64,000 nt of DNA from Temnothorax longispinosus (GCF_030848805.1 NC_092369.1:12313199-12377198); one strand, 5' to 3'. Counted from the first letter of the stretch, positions 51,144 to 63,828 are shown. Notes: a model not told the origin generated them from the sequence alone. Made by a program: numbers and translations.

Positions 51144-51395
51144 CGCTCGCGTGTGGACGACTAGGCGGGGACGAGGCAAAAGGAGGTCCATCCTTCGCGG
51201 TGCCGGTGGCTTTGCGTCCGGAAATCTCGGAGCTCCTTGCGGCCCTTGAAGACGAAAGGGCAAGGGACCTCGAGCAAGGAGAACCAAGAGGCGCGAGAAG
51301 AACCCCCTCCCCCGGATTTCAGCGATTAATGATTAGGAAAGAGAAGACATCGGTGCGTCGCGTCCTCCAAGGATAATAGATCCCCGGCCCCTAGG

Positions 51396-54300
51396 ATGAT
51401 CTCCGCGTGGAAAGCATGCTGTAAGTACGATCTCGCGTCGCGATCTCGCGGACGAGTCTCTCGCCTCGTGCGTCTCCCTCCGCGAACCTGCCTGTCGATT
51501 AAACACGGTCCGGTCAATTTCTTATTCATCTGTCCGCTGATTCCGAGCGGTTTGCTGATCAACGATTCCATCGATCGTGACGATCTTTGCGGTCGCGCAC
51601 GTGACTATGAATAATTTATTTTATCTACCAGAAGCTAGCTGTCAAGTGCCATCAAAGCCATGCAATCGTAGCGGAAAGAATTGTCGATATTTAGAACGCA
51701 AAAAAGAAAAAGAACCAGTCGACAAAATCGTTGAACGTCGTTTCGCAATCTTTCGAGTGAGTGATATGGTTGTGATAACGATCATGAGCTGAATAATCAT
51801 GATGTGAAAAATTCAATCGACGTCGAATAAGTTAACAACTCGTTGGCAATTTGAAGATGAACGCCAACTATACTCGCCGATTCAATTTCTTGGAAGGGAA
51901 GATTTCATTATGAGTTTTGATAAAAAGTGAATACAATTACCCAGGTAGAACAGACAGTCACAATAAAATCAAAATGATTTCAAAATAATTTCAAAATGAC
52001 CTAAAAATCGTCATTCTACAATAATTTTGACATCATTTCGATATTCTACTTGAGTAAGTAGCATATATTAATATGCTTATATAAAAATGGCGTTGGAAAC
52101 AAAGTCTATAATTGTACGGTGTGTCAATGTGTTAGAATGCGAAAACAGAATTGCGCGCATCGTAGCTTCCTCGAAACTGTATCTCTTCGACGGGAACGCG
52201 GCTGGCAAGTTTTTAGCGCCTTCATTTTTATTTCGTTTTTATTTGATACAGACATATGATCTTTATTACTGATATACAAGAATGTGATTTCATAGAAAAA
52301 AAGTGTCAAATTAAAACTTACATACTCAAATTAACGCGTTTGTTGTTTTGTATATATGCAGCTATCTATAATCTTCTGATAAGAATTTGATAAGCTTTTT
52401 CTTGATTGAGCTATGTAAAATGAAATGACTTTATTCAAGTAAGTTTTCTTCGTTAAATGCAATATAATTTCACTTCAAGATTTCCACGTTGTAACTAAAG
52501 ATATTTTCAAATATTCTTTTATTATATAAAAATTTCAATTTTTGCTAATGCAGCTGCCACCGCGATTCGCTGGCTTTCACGTTCGTCCGACCGCGGGAAA
52601 TGCCTTGACATTAATTGCAACCCGTTCGTTTTCTCGGATCACTTCCTGACGTTCACGCGCAAAAGAACGCGCGAGGGTGCCACGATTCCCGTTAATAATA
52701 ATTAATCGTTCCCTTTAATTGGATCGGGCCGGAACGTAACGGAAACCGATCGGCTACCTAAAAGAATCGGAGGCGCAAAAAGCCATCAAGAAAAGTGAAA
52801 AGAAATCCCGGAAGCACCAATCATTGTCTCTATTTGTCGATCGCCGATCGCGACCGATTTTTCTCCACCTTCCTTTCTCTTTCTCTTCTGCGAACCTTGA
52901 CAGAGACGCGACCGCGTGACGATCGGCTTTTCCGGAAATCGAACTCTTGTATCACATCTCTCCACGAAGATCGCTTTTTCTTTCACATTCCTTCGCGTAG
53001 CGAAGAAACGTGAGGCACGAGCGGCGAACGTCCACTCTTATGTGACATCCATGAATCACGCATTCGTTACGAGACTTCGGTGAAACGAACCGCGATTACA
53101 GATATCTCGCGAGTCGCTGTATATATTAAGCTGGACAAAAAGTCCTCTTGTCTTTTTTTTCAATAAATCGCTTTTGTCATGCGTAACGTGATTATGTACG
53201 CAACGAAGACGAAATAATGAGGCTACCTGAAAGATGGCATAAAATAATCGAAGAGAAACGCTCAGTTTTTTAATAATTAAGTTTTGATTCCAAACGTAAA
53301 CTTAATTTTGAATATCTTTAAAACAAGAAGACTTCTTGTCCAGCCCGATATGAAGAACAGCCTCGTGAAAAATGAATTTCACGGAGGAAGCCTCCGATAT
53401 TCCTCTGTTGTATCTTAAAATATAAAATATAAAGATGTAGTATCTTAAAATTCAATTTAATAATAGCTTTTGAGATAATCGATTGTCCAGGAATTTTGCA
53501 CAACAAATTATAATTATAATTTTGTATGTTATAATTCTGATTACGCTTATATATTTTCGAAGATGATTTGAACTGCACTCGGAGGATCAATATTATATTT
53601 TAATTACAATTCACTGAATTATGAGTCAATGACATAACTTTCCGCAAAACTCTTCAATTTCATATTAAATATCCATCATAATATTCAAAATACTTTTTTA
53701 TTTTGATATTCCATCATAAATATTCAAAATACTTTGAAAGCACAGAGCAATTTAATGACCATAAGTAAATTAAATTAAATCTCAAATGAGTTTCGGCAAA
53801 CTCACGCGAAAATTCATGCTCTTTCCCTCGCGAGAGAGAAAAATTACGCGATCGATCATCTGCGAAACGTCGATGATTTCTTGCTCGCGTCCTGACACCG
53901 CCTTATAACACACGATGTAAATTCAACAATAATTTCCATGCAGCGCGTTTACTTGATAGTTACTTGTGTACGTTAATTTTAGAACGTTTAATGATCATCG
54001 TTCGCTCGCGAATAGCTCTGGGGCTAATTACAGAAATTAAATCGCGAGTGCGTAAGTATTGGCCCATACCACTCCGCCGTGACGGAAACACGGGTGTCTC
54101 GTTATCATCCTCTTGACGGATCAATGGTAAGAAAGTGAGAGGAACGGAAGGGGGAGAAAGAATATTATCGGAGAATCTTCGTCTCTCTTCGGGCATGTAT
54201 AGTTTCCGCGAGATAAGATAGCACCCGGCAATAAGCAATCGGTATTCTTCACAGGTAGAGATGTGCGATTTTCAAAATTGTGTATCGCGATTGCAATCTT

Positions 54301-54830
54301 CCTTAAGAATCACAATGAATGCAATATACATAGCAGTTTGATTTCTATCTTATATTTTGAATTGTGTGTAATTTTGTACCATAAACACAATTTTGAATCA
54401 CGTGTCATTTTATATCGCAAACACGTACTATTTTAAATTTTCCCTGTTACATTATGTAATTTTAAATTTTGCGACTTTTTTGAAAATTGTATTATATATT
54501 ATTTTAATTGTTTTAAATCGTAAAATTTGAATTGCGTTTATGATACAAAATTATGATAAAAATTTTTACGAATTAATAAAGAGGAACAAATTTTAAACAG
54601 ATGGTTAAACCATATCTAGTGTTAAAAATAAGCGTATTAATCACCAACGTACAATTATAACATTTCAATCATTTTGTTTTATTATTTTTTAATATAAATA
54701 TTTAATGAATAAATACTTTATTATACAAGTGCGATAAAAACCGCATGTATATTTTTAAATCGCATGCGCGATTTTATATTGCAGGTGCGATTTTATATCT
54801 CATGCGATTTTACGATTAAAAATCAAATTG

Positions 54831-54863
<33 letters not shown>

Positions 54864-57800
54864 CATTGCAATTCAAGAAAAAAAATCGCGGTGCTATATA
54901 TTGCAAAATCGCACATCTCTAATTGTCATACGGCGTTGTCCGGCATTGTTGATCGCGATGAAGTGACAAGCCACTTTTTCCACGCTACATTGCACACGTC
55001 GCCGTAATTCCAGCTTATTAGTTAACGGCAACAAGGCCGTCGATGTTGAGCTCCTTGCCTATTGTGACGACCGCCATTCACGCCTTCAAATCGAAGGTTT
55101 CGCTCGGAAAAACGATTTACCCGGCGGAAAAAAAGGTGGAGAGAGATTCGCGGCTTATTACATTTTATTGCGTTTTATCGTGTCGCGTGATTAGTCGTTA
55201 GGTACCTGCCACGATTCCAAACGGTTTGACAAGGAAATTTTTGCGCACAGTCCAATTCAGAATCGGCACTTGTTAATCAATAACAACCGTAAAGAGTAAT
55301 CTGATTGATAAACTTCTCGCTCATCGCACTCGATTGATCACCGATTTCTCTTTGAAGACCCTTATCGAGCCACGACTTTTAGTGTCTGAAGTTACAAGTG
55401 TTTTTGAGAGGTAAGGGAGGCTCAGTTCGACGTCCCGAAGTGTTGGTAGTCGACGATATCACACGATAGCGACTAAGTATTATTTATTTTTGTTACTAGT
55501 ATTATTTTCATGCGACGTATCTCTCGGGGAAGATAACCGATGGACGTAATTATTTTGCGTCGAAGCCTGCCGTTGACAATGATATATCGCGGGCTTGTAT
55601 TACCTTCATGCAATATCTCCGGAAAATTTTTGGTAGATAACCGTTGACGCGCGATCTTTTTTTACGAATGAATTTAACTACTCTCAAGATCGATCGTTCA
55701 GATCGACCAATGCAGATTTATCCTGCTTATGTCCATTTCTGTCAATGCTGATTAACTTTAACCTCGCTTTAGCTTACGTTTTATCTTTTTCTAATTCTTG
55801 GAACTAGGAAAAAATAAAATGTAAATTAAAGCAAGTTTAAAATTAATCTACATTGGATATAGAAATGGATATTTCCCGGGGCATGTACGCGATCTGTCGC
55901 CTGTGTGCATGTGCAGCACGTTTGCGTAAACTTCGCGCATGGACGCGCGATATACATGTACAAAAAAAAGCGTCAAATCAAAACTTATATACTCGTATTG
56001 TAGGCAAAAATTTAAATTTTAACTACATTGATTTAGTTAAATTAACGTAATATTGAGTAGGAGCAGTGGCGGCCTATATAGGCATGATTAAAAATAACTC
56101 AAATTGAGTTTAATTTGACACCACGAATTTAACAGTACGATCACGCGAGACGTTACGCGCGCGTGACTTACGTCGCGCTGACTGCGATTTTGGCAGAAGT
56201 GGAGGAGATCGTTGCTGTGTCTTTTTTTATCTCATATAATCAATAAAATTTTGTACGCTCGATCCGAGGCGTTGGTGCTTACATAACGTATCTTACAGTA
56301 TATATAAATTAAGTAATCGGAACAATGAGTCGCGCCCAACACCGTTCGATTGTTGTCATATCTTTGTGGAACGCGCGGTTTTATCGTAGAATTCCATATC
56401 GACGCTTGATTAATAAGTAAACAAAAGATAAGCGTGAACGAAGTAGTTCGGAAATAGAAATATTATCTTTTTTAGCGCGCGAGATAAGTAGATCGCAGTG
56501 ATTTAATGCGTGAAATGCAAGTTGCATCGACAGTTGAGGTTTTCGACGATGACGTCCATCTGTTTTTCTATCCGTTGATGACAGCGGCACGTTTTCGGGA
56601 CTACGCTCAGCTCCTCCGTATTCTCAGCTCATTTTTATCATAAATGCGCGCATTTAGCATATAATTTACGTTACATATACTATAGAATTTATCAATAAAA
56701 GTGAGCTAAAAATACAATGAGAATACAGACCTGTGAATTAATAATGCCGATAATTCGAAATGTTATCGTCGAATAGATTTCTGATAATTCAGTCTGAAAC
56801 AACGAAGATTGATAATATAACGTATATGATCCATTTATTTTTAAAATAGAAGATCTTCATATAATAAACCTGTCAACTCGACACGTGGAAAACTCCAAGT
56901 GCGTAAAAATGTAAGTGCGCAGATCGAGTAATCGGCTGATTGTGAGTCAAATCGCATTATCGCAAGTTTCTCGTCGCGACGACGAAATGTAATTTCGCAA
57001 GTCCGATAATATAGCGTCTACTTCGCGATCTTTCCCCGTTAAACGCAGCAGGCAAATCCCGCGAATTCACACGTCTCGCGCGATTTGCGCGATCTCTGAA
57101 ATTCTTGGGATCATTACAATGATGCGTCATAAATCAGCGTTGCTGTGTGTGTCGCAAGTTAACTTCCCGCCAATTTATGCGTCCGGAGTGCCAGCCCCGG
57201 CGGAGATACCGCGCAGATATATCAGATTCGATAATAATCTACTTCAGCTGCGCTTTGTCTCGTTCGAGCTCTATATCTAAGGAGGGAAAACTGAAAAACA
57301 ATTCGCTCTATCCCCGGAAATCTATCAACGATATCATTGACTATTGCGAACGATATTGCCTCGGATAATTAAAGTACACTGAGAGAAATAATTATTTTTT
57401 TCAAAAAAAATTTTGTTGATTTAATAAAACCGGAAGATTGTATGTTGCCAAGCAGATGATTTGATTGGCTTAACAAAATATTTGTACAAAATATTTCGTT
57501 CTTTTTGTTCTTTTTGACTATTTTGTTTGTTGACTATATTGATTTGTTCTTTTTAACTAAATATTTTACACTATCAATTATACATAATATAACATTAACT
57601 AAATATTTGTTTGAATAAGTTTACTATTTTTAAAAACGTTAATGTTCTTGGTTTAACAAAATTATTTTATTGAGTTAACAATTGATCATTAACTTAAAAA
57701 AAATGATTTTGTATGATATCATTTTCATAATTCAATTATTTTATTTTGTTTAAATAATAGACGTGTACTTAATTCAATAAAATAAATAATTGGATCAATA

Positions 57801-60800
57801 AATTGAAAAATCAACAAAATTGTTTTGTTGATTCTACAATATTTTTCCCTCAGTGTAGGCATCTGTGCGGTAAAGTCAATATAGTGTCATCGCTTGTTGA
57901 CACGCAACATCAGTTAAGTGCATAAACCTCAGGAGTAAAGTGCATATCTCGCAGGTTCTGCAATAATAGTCCAGATAGGGCTGCCCTCCCCTCTCCGTGT
58001 CCTCTCTCGATCGCGTTTTTCCCCTTTCACGCTCGTGCGTGAGTGAATTTAACGCGGCGGGAATAACGAAAAAGAAACAACAGGACATCCGTCGACGAAA
58101 GGAGAGAAAGAAAAAGGAGGAAGTGTTACGAGGCGCGCGCGTGTCTGTATGCAAAAACGATAGCGCAATTACGATATCCTGATTGGATTGCGCCACAATT
58201 GAGCTCGAGAGCGCGCCGTGTATACGACCCACAACCAATTATATAATGTTTAATATCGATAATCGAGTGTTTAATACATTATTCTTGTAATATGAAGCAA
58301 ACAGGGGATCGTTATCTCGATTGCGTGGCGATCACGAGGCTCCCCTGATTTACGAATCGATCGAGCGCGATCTCTCCTTTTTTCTTCCTTTTCCTTTCTT
58401 TTCCTCGGGTGAAGGCGAACCTCCCCGACTTGAGGAATTTTTCCTGTTCCCGAGAATGCTCTCTCGAGGGGCTACGGGCTACTGGGTCACCTCCCGCGAA
58501 AATTAGCCCCCCCCTTCACCGCGTGTGCGATAATTATATTGATCAAGCCGTTAGTTCAGCGGTTTTCGCTAGACACGCGAAAAAAGCACGCGGTAAAATT
58601 TCCGCCGACCACTTTTTCCTAAGACGAGAGTGATAATTTCGCGCGGTTTTTCCCCACACGTAATTTCGCGGCTTTGCACGAGGAAAGTTCGGGCGTGAAG
58701 CTCGATCGCAGAGTTAATGAGATAACGAACGGAATAGACCCAGTCGCGAGTACCTGGAAATCTCGTCTATTTAACAACAACGAACGAACGGCGAAACTCA
58801 CTCTGAATTCCTTTTGTTTAGCTTTCACGTGGACGATCTTGCAATCTTTTTTACGATAAAGGTATTTCCGAAGTATTTCCACAATAAGTTACAAATCGAT
58901 TATTCGCGAGCGGGATTATATTCGGCTTTACGGCAAGATTGCCAATAATACAATCTGTTGCGTATCTTATCAATTGATCGGTACATCACGCGACAAAATA
59001 CACAAATATGAAGATAAGTGTCAGAATAAATAAATGAAGGGTATATCCGAGTAGCATCACGTGCATGGAGGTATAAACAGATTAACAAAGTTTTGTTTCT
59101 ATTGGTTTCGACCGAACCTTCAACGAGTATCAATTAGAAGCTTAACGTCTCTAATAATAATGGCCCGTCTCTTTTTAAGACACACTTGCCATTGCGTACA
59201 ATGTTATGCAATTTGCTAGAAATATACAAACAGCGGGGGTCCTGCAATCTCACTTTTACCTCAAAAACGCGTTCTCGCATATGTCAAGCGTTTTTCATGT
59301 CAATAACACGGCTAACGGAATTCAGATAGAATTTTTACGTGTGCCGTTGCGACACGTGCATCCTCGAATATGTGCCGTTGAAGGCGCCGACGAGGAAAGT
59401 TCCAAGTCGCGTACGAGGGAGGAATGGCGATCAGCTCGACGGCTGGACGATCGTGATGGTAGAGCTGTCGAGCTGTCGTCGTATGTAGGTAAAGGCCAGT
59501 CGAGGGAGATGCGTTTTTAACGCGACCCCGCGGCAGAAACTTGAGGGAGGTCACGCAACCCTGGATGCAAAATCCTTGAAGAGGCCGAGACGTTGACCGA
59601 ACGCGCTCTCGTCCTCTTCGTCGCAAAGTGACCGAACGCACAGGTGCGTTCACCGAGAACGCGATGCGAGGCATACCTCCCTCGACGAGGTGCGTATGTC
59701 ATTGCGTATGTCAGGGCACGTATGTGCGCGCGTACGTGATCGCATCGCGGGCGGACAGCCGCGGAATAGAAAACGCGCGGCCGAAGGTTCATTCACCAAA
59801 CTTGGGGGAAGGAAATTGATACACGAAGGTTGAACGAACGACCGTCGCTTCGAGGAGGTTCCGTGTTGTCCTCGCATCCGTCGAGACCAGAAGAATTATG
59901 TTTCTCTCGCGACATGCGCGAAATACATTATTTCTACCATTAGTATTGGATTTAAAAACGAAAAAAAAAACAGTATTTTTTTTAATTAAAGGCAAGATAT
60001 ATTAGGTAATCAAAAAATGTATGCGGTTTTCGGTAGAATTTGTTGCAATGAATTCAAGAATGAATTGTTTTATCTTGTAGTGATTTGCAAAGCACAAGTT
60101 TCTATGTGCATCATAAGGCACATATACGCGTCAATCAATCGCTGCATTTTGACTTGGTGTATTTTTTTTCTATAAATTTGAACCCTTTCAAAATATTAAT
60201 TGAATCTGGTGTAATTCGGGCTTATTTGCTTTATAAATTTAAACTCGGTTCGAAAACTGCAATAGCATTTCATAAGATATAGGGGAACGGGGAGTAGCCC
60301 CGAACATTATTGAAATTCAAGTATCTAGTAAGAAGAAATTCAATATCGCGTATCTATGGCCATTGTTTAAACATTCTGCATATGTCGAGATACGCAGAAA
60401 GGCATATTAGAATGTTTAAAAACAATGGCCATAGATTCGCGGTATACTTGAATTTCAATAATGTCCGGGGCTATACCCACTGTCCGAGGCTACCCCCCGT
60501 TTCCCTATGTGGCATTTGGAGATGATGCGGTAAGAGAACGTACTGTGCATAGAAATAATTTAAAAATGCTTCCGGAGATAAATCACATGCAAAATAAAAC
60601 AGTTTTAGAATAAAACAGAGATTGAAGTGGAGGTTGCTTGATTCTTTATTTCTAAAGATACAACGTTTTATTAAAGCGACATTTACAACCTTGTATCTCG
60701 TTGGGAAAGGGTTGTAGATTGTGAAAGTGCTTATTTTAATGAATAAAACGTTTTATGAAAATTTCTGCACTTGTTTAATTTTTAATATAAAAAACCGCAC

Positions 60801-63282
60801 AAACTTTTTTGATTACCTGATATTTCTCGATAAACGGGATTTGCCTGAGTGAGTCACAAGTGACCAGTAGAAGAGTAAAGTACAGCGAAAGTAAAGTTTC
60901 GCAAAAACTTCGTCGCGCGAATGACTTATTGAACAAAGATCGTAAAAAAAAAGACGTATATATAGGCGATTACGGCGAAATGAGCGACAAATAATCGGAT
61001 AACGAAATCATAGCCGAGATAAGTGCACGGTAATCAAAGCCTAATAAAAGCGTGAATCTTCGCGGAAAGTGCGCAAATAACTTCTGTGTAAGTAAACTGT
61101 ATGAGGATTTACTCACCCTGAGATCCTTTTATCGCGAATTATTGCTTCTTGATTATATTTAAACAATAGTAATAAATAATAAAAAAAATTTTGAAATAAA
61201 CTTTAATATATGTTATGCAATTTAATATATTTTCACAATATTTTTCATTATCTTTAGATTCTCGCGCGACAATCGCTGTTTGCGTCTAAAGTTACGAGTC
61301 ACGGTGATTAGAACTCGTCTCGGTTGATTAAGTTTTCGAACGATTAGAACTCGCCTCAGTTGACTAAGCTTTCGGAATAGCAGAATTAATGACATGGAAT
61401 GACGCGAAATTGTGAATTACAGGCAGCCGACTGCCGCAACGATGGATATTCGCTATCATGGGATTTTTGGCGGTCCTGAATGCCTATACCATGAGAATCT
61501 GCCTCTCGATCACCATTACGGAGATGACAATTCCGATAGATCACAATTACACAGACAGTAGTTGTCCGGACGAAATAGAATCTGAGGCAAACAATACGAC
61601 GGTCGATACGACCGATCGATACGACTGGGATGAACGTACGCAGGTAAAAGATACTTTACACGAAATCATACTTTTATTAATTATAATATCAAGATGCCTC
61701 ATGCCTTTATGATATATTTTATTTTTACCCTTACGTTTTGCCTTTATTTTCGTATTTTTTTTTCTCTCTCATTTATTTTGTGACTTCATACCTTTTCCTT
61801 TCGTTCCAGGGCCTCATTCTCTCGTCCTTCTACTGGGGGTACGTCATCACGCATCTGCCGGGCGGGATGCTGGCTGAGAGGTTTGGCGGCAAGTACTCCC
61901 TCGGTCTTGGTATGCTCTCGACCGCGATATTTACCCTGCTGACGCCGGTGGTGGTCAAGTGGGGCGAGGCGACCGGTCTGGTCGTGCTGCGAATCCTCAT
62001 GGGCCTCGGCGAGGGCACGACCTTCCCGGCGTTGAACGCAATGCTAGCACAGTGGACGCCGCCGGAGGAGAGATCGGTAATCGGCTCGCTGGTGTTCGCC
62101 GGTGCCCAACTCGGCACGGTGTTCGCCAACTTATTGTCCGGCCTGATCCTGCACGACTACAGCTGGCCCGCCGTCTTCTACGTGTTCGGAGGCATTGGCG
62201 TGTTGTGGTTCGTCACGTGGGTGCTGATCTGTTACAACAACCCGGACGAGCATCCGTTCATCTCTGAAAAGGAGGTCAAGTTCCTGCACGATCGTATGAA
62301 TGAGCACACTCATAAGAAACCACCGTCCGTGCCCTGGCGACACATGCTGCGCTCGCTACCCGTCTGGGCCCTAATCGCCGCCCAGATCGGCCACGACTGG
62401 GGTTTCTTCACCTTGGTCACCGATCTACCCAAGTACATGAGTAGCGTACTCAAATACCCCATCAAGAGCAACGGCCTCGTCTCGGCGTTGCCCTACCTCG
62501 TCATGTGGTTCAGCAGCATAGGCGCGTCTTGGCTGGCCGACTGGATGATCACCAGGGGCGTCATGTCGCGTACCAACGTGAGGAAACTCGGCACCACAAT
62601 CGCCTCCATAGGCCCGGGCGTCTTCATCATCGGCGCCTCGTACGCCTCGTGCGACCGAACGCTGGTGGTGGCCATGTTCACCATCGGCATGGCTCTAATG
62701 GGTACGTGTACGCGAATTCGCGTCCTTCTTCCTTCTTCTTCTTCTTCTTCTTTCTCAGCTTTTTTCCTGAATATAGGCCTCTTCCATTCTTCAGCATTTC
62801 GATCTGCTTGATCTCTGCAGTCAGTTTTTCTCTGTAGTCCTCTGGATGTCGTCCACTCCTCGGAATATTACGATTTTGCAAAATAAAATCCGTGCAGGAT
62901 CGAGAGATTCTTTTATCATTTTAACACTCTCCATTTTCGATCTTCTACAGGTACCTTCTACCCCGGGATGAAAGTCAATGGACTGGATCTCAGCCCCAAT
63001 TACTCCGGCACCCTGATGGCGTTGGTGAACGGGATAGGCGCTTTCACCGGTATCTTCACGCCGTACATCGTCGGCGAGGTGGCGTCCGAGCAAACGATGA
63101 TGCAATGGCGAACCGTCTTCTGGATCGTCCTGGGTGTCTTCATCCTGACGAACATCATCTTTGTCCTGTACGCCAGCGGGGAGGTTCAATACTGGAACGA
63201 TCCCGATTTCGTCATACGGGATCGGGAGGAGAGGCGGCGCAAAAAAGAGGAAGAAAAGGCGGAATCGGGGGAGAAATCATGA
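51396..63282 (+). CDS. SLC17-family anion transporter, sialin-like
   Basis: Coding exons 51396-51420, 61423-61643, 61810-62701 and 62951-63282 give 489 residues. Exon 1 has only 25 bases (MISAWKAC plus one base) with a perfect donor CT|GTAAGTAC. It joins over a 10-kb intron to give MISAWKACCSRLPQRWIFAI, which lines up with the sialin N-terminus before helix 1. The body is a twelve-helix SLC17 protein: LNAYTMRICLSITITEM, a loop with glycosylation sequons NYT and NNT, ILSSFYWGYVITHLPGGMLA, GLGEGTTFPALNAMLAQW and the charged tail KKEEEKAESGEKS. SLC17 members move organic anions (sialic acid, glutamate, phosphate) driven by proton or sodium gradients or membrane potential. Insects have many paralogues, so the substrate is open. 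The start exon is inferred from phase, donor quality and the promoter at 51108. Confidence 0.88.
53126..53348 (+). mobile_element. Internally deleted mariner element with transposase end
   Basis: GCTGGACAAAAAGTCCTC at 53130 faces GACTTCTTGTCCAGC ending at 53344. TA dinucleotides stand directly outside both ends (53124-53125 and 53349-53350), as in the TA duplication of mariner. Inside, 53219-53275 reads MRLPERWHKIIEEKRSVF and stop; LPERW near the C-terminus is a hallmark of mariner transposases. The rest of the transposase is gone, so it is a 223-base non-autonomous derivative in the SLC17 intron. Confidence 0.7.
54256..54921. mobile_element. 666-base TIR element with perfect 17-base ends
   Basis: TAGAGATGTGCGATTTT (54256-54272) is exactly the reverse complement of 54905-54921. 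The outermost TA may be the target duplication, as in Tc1/mariner-type elements. The inside is AT-rich, without an open frame. From 54730 to 54900 GCGATTTTA-type words repeat in both orientations around a (TA)n run (about 54835-54861). It lies in the SLC17 intron. Confidence 0.8.
56018..56136 (+). mobile_element. Dispersed TIR repeat, family 1, copy D
   Basis: It shares with copy A the blocks TTAGTTAAATTAACG, ATATTGAGTAGGAGCAGTGG, ACTCAAATTGAGTTTAATTT and ACGAATTTAACAGT. The left half is shortened. It lies in the SLC17 intron. Confidence 0.65.
57375..57857. mobile_element. About 480-base MITE with CACTGAG ends
   Basis: TACACTGAGAGAAATAATT at the left and AATATTTTTCCCTCAGTGTA at the right are inverted with few mismatches, and TA stands at both ends as a possible target duplication. 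The interior is about 80% AT, with many TTTTGTT and AACAAAA words and no coding frame. The type is MITE; the superfamily (Tc1/mariner-like) is inferred from the TA. Confidence 0.75.
60278..60508. mobile_element. 231-base near-palindromic element (long hairpin)
   Basis: The two halves are inverted nearly end to end. ATTATTGAAATTCAAGTAT at 60306 pairs with ATACTTGAATTTCAATAAT at 60444, and GGCCATTGTTTAAACATTC at about 60358 pairs with GAATGTTTAAAAACAATGGCC. The outer ends AGGGGAACGGGG and CCCCGTTTCCCT also pair. The loop is around 60380-60402. A transcript through it would form a hairpin with arms of over 90 bases. It lies in the SLC17 intron. Confidence 0.8.
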
Positions 63283-63732
63283 AAATGTTGCCAATGACGC
63301 TTTTCCTCGCGGTGCCCCAGAGAGTGTTGGGCTCTTAACAAACATAGCCGGACTTGTTGATAATCTCGTGATCATCCCGAGACATTGTATTTCCTCGACA
63401 GATGCATTCTCAAGGCCCGCCTGTCATTTCGCCTCGACTTTCAACGAAGATCTCACATCCGCGTGAAGGAGAGATGCCGGAGAAAGACGCGCGTCGACAC
63501 CTCTCGCGCATAATCCTTGAATAGTAATTTACGCGCGACATTAAAGTCACGCGGTGCCGGAATGCATCTCGAGTTCACATTAGACCGTATCGCTCAATGC
63601 GCCGGCGACATTTACGCAAGCCGAGCCTTTTTCGTCGTGAAAGGAGAAACTGTAAATTGAAGCCGATAGATCAGTAGCGATTGTACATATTAAGGATTAA
63701 GTAAAATGTATAGTATAATTTTAATTTAATTG

Positions 63733-63738
63733 AATAAA
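63733..63738 (+). terminator. Poly(A) signal AATAAA of the SLC17-like gene
   Basis: AATAAA 451 bases after the stop codon, in an AT-rich patch after GC-richer 3' untranslated sequence. Confidence 0.55.
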
Positions 63739-63768
63739 ACACTAATTGCGCATCTCTATCGTCATTTC

Positions 63769-63828
63769 TAATAAGAACAATCGAAGTGATCGAGTTCTCT
63801 CCTTGGAGAATTCGATTGTTTCTTATTA
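63769..63828. repeat. Imperfect inverted repeat of about 60 bases
   Basis: TAATAAGAACAATCGAA at the left and TTCGATTGTTTCTTATTA at the right pair with one bulge, and GAGTTCTCTCC faces GGAGAATTC near the loop. The size is that of a pre-miRNA hairpin or a tiny TIR element. Nothing shows that it is transcribed. Confidence 0.5.

Noticed and set aside
53640..53735. Short direct repeat CATAATATTCAAAATACTTT
   Set aside because: Two AT-rich units of about 25 bases side by side; likely local slippage.
59206..59877. Cluster of frames of 60-120 codons inside the SLC17 intron
   Set aside because: Both strands are open to a similar degree, with no family motif and no matching splice sites; base composition explains them.
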